From contig NC_080671.1 of NCBI RefSeq assembly GCF_030247195.1, forward strand, positions 32,400,343 to 32,464,342: a stretch of DNA of 64,000 nt, in the 5' to 3' direction. Below, piece by piece: positions 25,200 to 64,000 of the stretch; position 1 is the first letter of the stretch, and the number at the start of each line of letters is the position of its first letter. The notes below the pieces were generated by a model. That model had not been told where the DNA came from and ran no database searches. It worked only from the letters and a program-made list of their open reading frames with translations. This stretch comes from Topomyia yanbarensis (lineage: Eukaryota; Arthropoda; Insecta; Diptera; Culicidae). A program made the position numbers and the translations under genes.

Positions 25200-27539
25200 T
25201 TTTGCCTTTCTCAATAGAAAGGTATTGCAATTGCTCTGAAAACCGACTTTTTAACGGAGGCCCGGAGGGCCGAGTGACATATACCATTCGATTCAGTTCG
25301 TCGAGTTCGGCAAATGTCTGTGTGTGTATGTATGTGTGTGTGTGCATGTATGTGTGTGTAGGTGCGTCTGTGTGTGTGTACGCGAACACAATCTCACTCA
25401 CTTTTCTCAGAGATGGATGAACCGATTTTTACAAACTTAGTCCCAAATGAAAGGTGCAACGTTTCCATAGGCTGCTATTGAATTTCTAATGGATCCGACT
25501 TCCGGTTCCGGAATTACAGGGTGATGAGTACGATCACGCAGAAAATGTCGATTTTAAGAAATTCTGCAATGAATGTATAATGGTGAAAATTTTTCCAAAA
25601 TGTGACCACAACTGCTTCAATTTGTAGTACTAGGTCATTAACAGCCATTCAAAGTCTCTTTGGTCACATTGGCCACCATCATCGGTTCCGGAAGCCCCGG
25701 CGGAAGTATCCAAATTCAGACTAACAGTCACATCGGTTTCTCGGAGATGGCTAGACCGAATCAACCAAACTTAGTCTCAAATGAAAGATGTTGCGTCCCC
25801 GTAAATGGCTATTAAATTTTATCCCCAACCGACTTCCGGTTCCGGAGTTACGGGTTGTGGCGTGCGATCACATAGCAAATTGTGATTCAAACCGATACTC
25901 CGATGGAAGCAAAAAAGGTAAAAATTTCGCTAAAATGTCTCTCAAATAACTTAACTTTGCAGTTCTAGGTCACCGACGGCCAAACAAACTTTCGTTGACT
26001 ACATTGACCACCATAGACGGTTCCGGAAGTGCCCGGGAAAAGCGGCCATCTTTCATAACTAGCAAACTCATATCAGTTTCTCGGAAATGGTTGGGCCGAT
26101 TTTCACAAACTTAGTCCCAAATGATATATTATCCCTACAGATGTCTATAAAATTTCGCACGGATCGCTTGTATGGTTCCGGAGATACAGACTGAACGGTC
26201 CGGTCACACATGAAACTCCCATATAAGCCGGAACTCAAATTTTTTTTCAAAGGGGGGACCCCATGAAATTTCAGAAATCGAATTCGTATTTTTGATGCCA
26301 AACATCTTTAAAATGCATGAAACGTCGAGATTTTATGTTATCTCGAAAATTTTTTTTTTATAAAAATCGACTTTTTGGGACTTTGCCGATTTCGCACCTT
26401 TTTTCAGTTCAATATTACCGTGGCTGTTTTTTCTTTTTCAAAATTTTAGAACTCGAATAATGATTTATTTTCCTGTATATAGTTGTCATGTGATGTAAAA
26501 TAATAAAATGTAATATATGCATTTAAAAGCTTTTAATGAATATAAACAACGCACACATTCTCGTGATTCATGATTGAGAAAGGCACAATTGCACCGCTAG
26601 GTGGATTATTATAGGTTTTGCCTTTCTCATATAAAGAAAGGCTATGCAATCACTGTAAAAATCGACTTTTTAACCGAGGCCCGGAGGGCCGAGTGTCATA
26701 CACCATTCGACTCAGTTCGTCGAGATCGGCAAATGTCTGTGTGTGTATGTATGTGTGTGTGTGTATGTGTGTGTGTATGTGTGTGTGTCATTTAAACTCA
26801 CACAATTTTCTCAGAGATGGCTGAACTGATTTTCGCAAACTTAGTTTCATCTGAAAGGTATAACGCTCCCATAAGCTGCTATTGAATTTTTAGTTGATCC
26901 GATTTCCGGTTCCGGAGTTACGGGTTGAAGAGTGCGGTCACACAGCAAATTCCCATATAAACTGGTACCACCATGATGTTCAAATGATGTAAAACATATT
27001 AAAATTGATGTAACATTACTCTAGTTTACGGGTCTGGATCACTAATGATCAATCAAAGTAGCTTTGACCACATTGGCCACCTATGACGGTTCATGACGCC
27101 CCCGGGGAACCCGCCAAGTTCCTAAGCTAATATCACACCCATTCCCCAACGAATTCTCTACCGATTTTTACAAACTTGATTTCAAATGAAAGATACAGGA
27201 ATGCCATTGATTGCTGCTGAATTTCATTCGGTTCTGACTCTTGCTTCCGGAGTTACAGGGGTGTTAGTAAGGATACATTGGAATTTCCCATATAAATCGG
27301 TACAATCGTAATACCTCAGAGGCTAAAAACTATTGAAATGATCACCAAATTACTTCTAATCGCAGATCTAGATCACTGATTGCCAATCAAACATTCTTTG
27401 AATATATTGTCCACTATCGACGATTCCGGAAGTCCGGAATTCCGGGCATATTCCACAATTAAAGTCGCATCGGTTCTTCGGTGATGACTGAACCGATTTT
27501 CTCAAACCAAGTCTCAAATGGAAGGCAAAATATGCAGTT

Positions 27540-27720
27540 GAGTATTGCGTCGCCGCCCCTCCCCCCCGCCTTGCCCTTAAACCTCCCTCCTTCATCACTC
27601 CCCTCCCCTTGGACCACCCTCATGCCCGCATTTCCTTCATCCACCCCGTATACCGAAATAAGATGAAGGATTTCTGACGCATCCTCCACTCCCACTCTAC
27701 TAACCCCCCATTCCCTACAC
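27540..27720. repeat. C-rich polypyrimidine tract within the array
   Basis: CCCCTCCCCCCCGCC and CCTCCCTCC words make a strand-biased C/T stretch unlike the AT-rich DNA around it. Confidence 0.6.
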
Positions 27721-27930
27721 GTTCAAACCCATTCCACCAACCTTTCCAAATTATAATCACATGAAGATAACATTGAACTCATGCTTATTAAGCTGATTAA
27801 ATATTATTCTTTTGCCTTTCTCATATAGAAAGGTTATGCAATTGTTTCAAAAACCGATTTTCCAACCGAGGCCCGGAGGGCCGAGTCTCATATAACATTC
27901 GACTCAGTTCGCCGAGATCGCAAAATATCT

Positions 27931-28090
27931 GTGTGTATGTATGTGTGTATGTATATGTGTATGTATGTATGTATGTATGTATGTATGTATGTATGTATGT
28001 ATGTATGTATGTATGTATGTATGTATGTATGTATGTATGTATGTATGTATGTATATATGTATGTATGTATGTGTGTATGTGTGTATGTGC
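27931..28090. repeat. (ATGT)n microsatellite
   Basis: About 30 ATGT repeats at the same relative position where the sister units carry (TG)n, so the microsatellite expanded inside the unit. ORFs on both strands are artefacts. Confidence 0.97.
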
Positions 28091-28916
28091 GGATTTGTTA
28101 ACAAAATGTCCACATCGGTTTCTCGGAGATGGCTGAACCGATTTTTACAAACTAAGATTTAAATGAAAGGTATAATATTCCCATAGGTTGCTATTGAATT
28201 TCATTTTCAACCGACATCTTGTTCCGGATTACGAGTTGAAGAGTATGGTTACAAAACAAAATTTGTTGATTTGTCCACATCGGTTTCTCGGAATTTTCTG
28301 AACCGATTTTGACAAACTTGATTTTAAATGAAAGGTCCATCAGCTGCTGTTGAATTTTGTGTGGATCCGAGTTCTGGTTCCTGAATTACAGGGTGATACG
28401 TACGATCACGCAGCAAATCCCGATTCTAACGAATTCTGCGATGAATGTAAAAAGGTGAAATTTTTTCCAAAATGTAAACACAACTGTTGAATTTGTAGAT
28501 CTAGGTCACCAACAGTCATTCAAGGTCTCTTTGGCCACACTGGCCACCATTGACGGATCCGGAAGCATCCAAATTCAGAATAACGGTTATATTGGTTTCT
28601 CGCAAATGGCTAGACCGATTTGATCAACTTAGTCTCAAATGAAAGGTGTTGCGTCCCCGGAAACTGATATTAAATTCCATCTCCATCTGACTTCCAGCTC
28701 CGGAGTTACGGGTTGTGGAGTGCGATCACATAGAAAACTCCGATTCAAACCGATACCTCGATGAATGCAAAAAGGTGCTCTTATATATACTTACCAAGTG
28801 TAATAAGAATGAAAGACATTTCCATAATGTTATATTGTACGAACCAGTTATTAAATCATAGTTTGGAGAAATGAGAAAGGCACAATTGCACCTATAGGTG
28901 GATTAAAACAGGTTTT

Positions 28917-29240
28917 TTATATTAAAATTGGAAATTTCACAGGTATCTTAAAGCTTAAGATACATTTCGATATACAAGAGGAGATAATATAATTTTAGTA
29001 AGGTTAGGGAGGTCATTTAGAGATATTTTTATGAGAAGTAGTACAATTGGGCATTTTTCAACGAGAATATTGAATTTAGCAATCAAAACTATAAAACCAC
29101 AGAGAGGGCAAATACGGTTTCGGGAAGATATTTAGAAGGGGGGGGGGGGTGAATTCCTACATCTGGTTATCAGAGACACAGGAGAAAGGGTGGACAATTA
29201 TGACAGGGAGAAGAAAAATGTTCCCATGTAAAACGTTTTC
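28917..29240 (-). mobile_element. continuation of the split I-group 3' UTR
   Basis: Ordered similarity to 13905-14340 of copy 1 (ATCTTAA...TACAAGAGG, GGACA/GACAGGG, AGAAGAG). Ends beyond about 29240 are unclear. A run of ten G lies near 29140. Confidence 0.55.
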
Positions 29241-29359
29241 TAAATCGGCCACTTTCAGTTCACATTCTTCTGTAAAATTCTTTATTACGAGCATCTGTAA
29301 AACTTTGTCGAAGTCACCTTATTTTTTTAGCTCGATCATAGTAAGCCATAAATTATTTT

Positions 29360-30680
29360 AAGTTTTATCAGATTGTGATTCGAATAATTCCTCCCAAGAC
29401 ACCTTGTGAATATATTCACGTTTTTGACGTTTCCAACAACTGTGCGTTGCGTGGTCCGAGGAAGAGTAGGCTGTAGTGAAAAGCTCAGGTAAAACTTACA
29501 CGATGTGCCGGAGTACCCGGTTTTATGTATTCATTGTTGTAATTTTGGCTTGTACCTAGTTAATTTTACTGTTTTTGCATCCGCCAGCCCATGTATAAAG
29601 AGTCTGTCTATAGTCATAATTATACGATTCCATGATCTGAATCAGTATTTTAATAACCAGCACGCGCCATTCCCTTGCATGTGGCTCTTCCAGAGAAAAG
29701 TTAATAAGATAAAACTATTCAGAAAGCGCTGCTCAATCTCAGCTGCCAGATAGTTCATGTCATCACCTAACTATAGACTGTGAATATTAACCTATCATTT
29801 TCTCCCTGCGATCGGTATGCAACATGTTCAGGCTTATCCGCGTAATTACGCAACCGACCTACTCGCTGACATGGCAGGCAGGTGAGGTGACACATTCCCG
29901 ATTGACCGCGTGACGAACAAATTCTACTATGTGACACAGAAGCTACATTCCGTTGCTGTTGTTCCTGTATGTAGTGTTTTGATCCTGGGTTTGAGCTCGA
30001 ACACACATGTGACACTACGCAGCTACTTCCCTGAGCCCTTCTCTGAGACAGTATAGAATTTTCTATATTCTTACGCGCAAGAATTAAACACTGAATTATA
30101 CTGTGCCGGTGCCTACTATTTGATTTATTGTCATAACAAACGGAGACAAATTCTCTAAAACAGAAAAAAATCTGTTAAAAAATTAGGTGGAATCGTGTCA
30201 ACCATTATTACCCCGCTTGAGCTGTTTGCTTTGTGTGTATTCTAATAAAAATTAGCGTGTATTATTGTTGCTCATAACGACAGTGTCAGCTTTTTTTGCA
30301 TTAGGTGATGTTAGGGTACTTGGAATAGTGCAATTTCGGTGAAATTCAGTAGCTTAGAATGACTGATTCTTGTCAAGCAACGGATCTGACGTAACCTGTA
30401 ATAAAATCCTCCAAAAAAAAAATCCGTATCGTAATGAAATCAGATCGTAAGCCCCCACATTCCACTGCGTTCCTCGACCGGTATCAGCACATTCATGAGC
30501 CGGTCGAATAAAAATGCAAGCTTGAGAAAATAGCTAGGGTCCAGCCAGAGGCTAGAGCCCTTTTGTTGACGATGCTCGATGATGTTTTACAGCGTATCTC
30601 ACATCAACGGGCAACAATAACGCTGCCTACATGCAATGAAACAATGAAATTATACTTACACGCTTAGAACAATAATCCCC
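29360..30680. other. upstream region of the takeout-like gene, largely unique-looking
   Basis: Compared with its flanks this 1.3 kb has little repeat similarity within the window and a more even base composition. It is the natural place for enhancers of the gene starting at 30.7 kb. No specific factor site is claimed. Confidence 0.4.
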
Positions 30681-30682
30681 AC

Positions 30683-30720
30683 TATAAATAGTTCAGCTCA
30701 GGATACGACCGGTTTCAGTT
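30683..30720 (+). promoter_or_regulatory. probable core promoter of the takeout-like gene (TATA box plus initiator)
   Basis: TATAAATA at 30683-30690 is followed by an insect initiator-like TCAGTT at 30715-30720, whose A (30717) would be +1. The spacing, about 34 bp from the first T, is slightly long but plausible. The implied 5' UTR is about 245 nt and holds short upstream ATGs (30722; 30742, a 16-codon ORF; 30845; 30870). No transcript data are available. Confidence 0.5.
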
Positions 30721-30961
30721 AATGGTTAGAAAAATTATCCGATGCACGACGGACTTACTCCCGACGAGGCGGGATTAGTTCCAGAACAGTAGGCAGAAAA
30801 AAAAATCGGATTTCCTTTTGACCAGCTAGCCTACTGGGATCGGGAATGTGCTGTGAAAAGTGAGAGTGAATGGGAAAATAGTTTCGAAAACCGATACAAC
30901 ACACGGCAGAGTGGAATTAGTACAAAATATAGGGCTCAGGCAGGCAGAACAAATTTTTGCA

Positions 30962-63835
<32,874 letters not shown>

Positions 63836-63907
63836 GTATCGTTGGGTGGTGAAGTGTCTTGCGGTTGCGGCTATGATTGTGGTTTATGCTGTGTTTTGTT
63901 AGGTTCA

Positions 63908-63913
63908 AATAAA
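63908..63913 (+). terminator. polyadenylation signal AATAAA of the takeout-like gene
   Basis: AATAAA lies 73 bp after the TGA stop, followed by GT-rich DNA at 63941-63958. This gives a short, typical insect 3' UTR. Confidence 0.75.
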
Positions 63914-64000
63914 GTAGGGATGATCGCTAGAATGGGATGGGAATGTTGTTTTGTGGTTCGAAAATTTATTCCAGTGTCTTTCTAAGTGTTGAAAAAAGTA

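Larger units (their letters stand above)
25200..28916 (+). mobile_element. array of three related units (GCCTTTCTC family) inserted in an I-group 3' UTR
   Basis: Units start at about 25202, 26620 and 27812, each with TTTGCCTTTCTC, then CCGAGGCCCGGAGGGCCGAG and CAGTTCGTCGAG-type words and a TG-rich microsatellite. Units 1 and 3 end GAGAAAGGCACAATTGCACC...GGTGGATT, so ends form a short inverted pair (GCCTTTCTC/GAGAAAGGC). Inside each unit, segments of about 330 bp repeat (CGGTTTCTCGGAGATGG, CCGATTTT, TTAGTCTCAAATGAAAGG, GACTTCCGGTTCCGGAG). No coding capacity. Confidence 0.75.

Noticed and set aside
27931..28090. CRISPR-like or satellite array
   Set aside because: No spacer/repeat structure; simple tetranucleotide repeat in a eukaryotic repeat unit.
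27904..28162. ORFs of repeated YVCM/HTYI through the (ATGT)n tract
   Set aside because: Microsatellite translation; no coding signal.
29505..29753. 82-codon ORF upstream of the takeout-like gene
   Set aside because: No domain, no start context, and overlapping ORFs on the other strand; not supported.

Overview
The window looks like nuclear DNA of a mosquito, most likely a culicine such as Aedes. It is AT-rich and has no bacterial-style gene packing. It carries an insect-specific takeout/juvenile-hormone-binding-type gene with very long introns. Almost everything else is layered transposon debris of kinds common in Aedes: RNase H-bearing non-LTR retrotransposons, a tRNA-headed SINE, many foldback and MITE elements with TA, TTAA, 3-bp or 8-bp target duplications, and long (TA)n tracts. 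The species call is inference from gene type and repeat style.

Host gene. One complete protein-coding gene can be assembled on the + strand from four exons: 30962-31043 (signal peptide), 48326-48563, 48633-48766 and 63513-63835. Donors, acceptors and codon phases fit exactly (777 nt, 258 codons plus stop). The product is a secreted takeout/JHBP-family lipid-carrier-like protein. Introns 1 (17.3 kb) and 3 (14.7 kb) are stuffed with transposons; intron 2 is only 69 bp. A TATA box and initiator lie about 245-280 bp before the ATG, and an AATAAA follows the stop.

Layout. 1-13 kb: AT-rich DNA with MITEs, a 2.65 kb insertion between 24-bp direct repeats, and one isolated exon-like stretch on the minus strand at about 12 kb. 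13.8-17.6 kb: a 5'-truncated I-group non-LTR element (minus). 17.8-20.0 kb: a Mutator/Kolobok-like transposase gene (minus) with two nonsense codons and a piggyBac-type MITE in its N-terminal codons. 20.5-21.0 kb: a tRNA-derived SINE. 22-29 kb: decayed I-group fragments invaded by a hAT-type MITE and by a 3.7 kb array of three related units. 29.4-31 kb: promoter region and first exon of the host gene. Intron 1: a second, longer I-group element (31.9-37.6 kb), then a train of three TA-targeting foldback elements within (TA)n DNA (37.6-41.6 kb), a piggyBac-type MITE, an R1-like RT fragment and a 3.5 kb foldback element holding two more MITEs. Intron 3: Loa-like endonuclease/RT fragments, a second piggyBac-type MITE family, a Jockey-like RT scrap, foldback elements with 11-12 bp flanking repeats, and a gag-like ORF1 split by one of them.

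No transposon here has an intact reading frame. The protein-coding mobile elements inside the introns are mostly antisense to the host gene. I saw no CRISPR, no functional tRNA or rRNA gene, and no second complete host gene.
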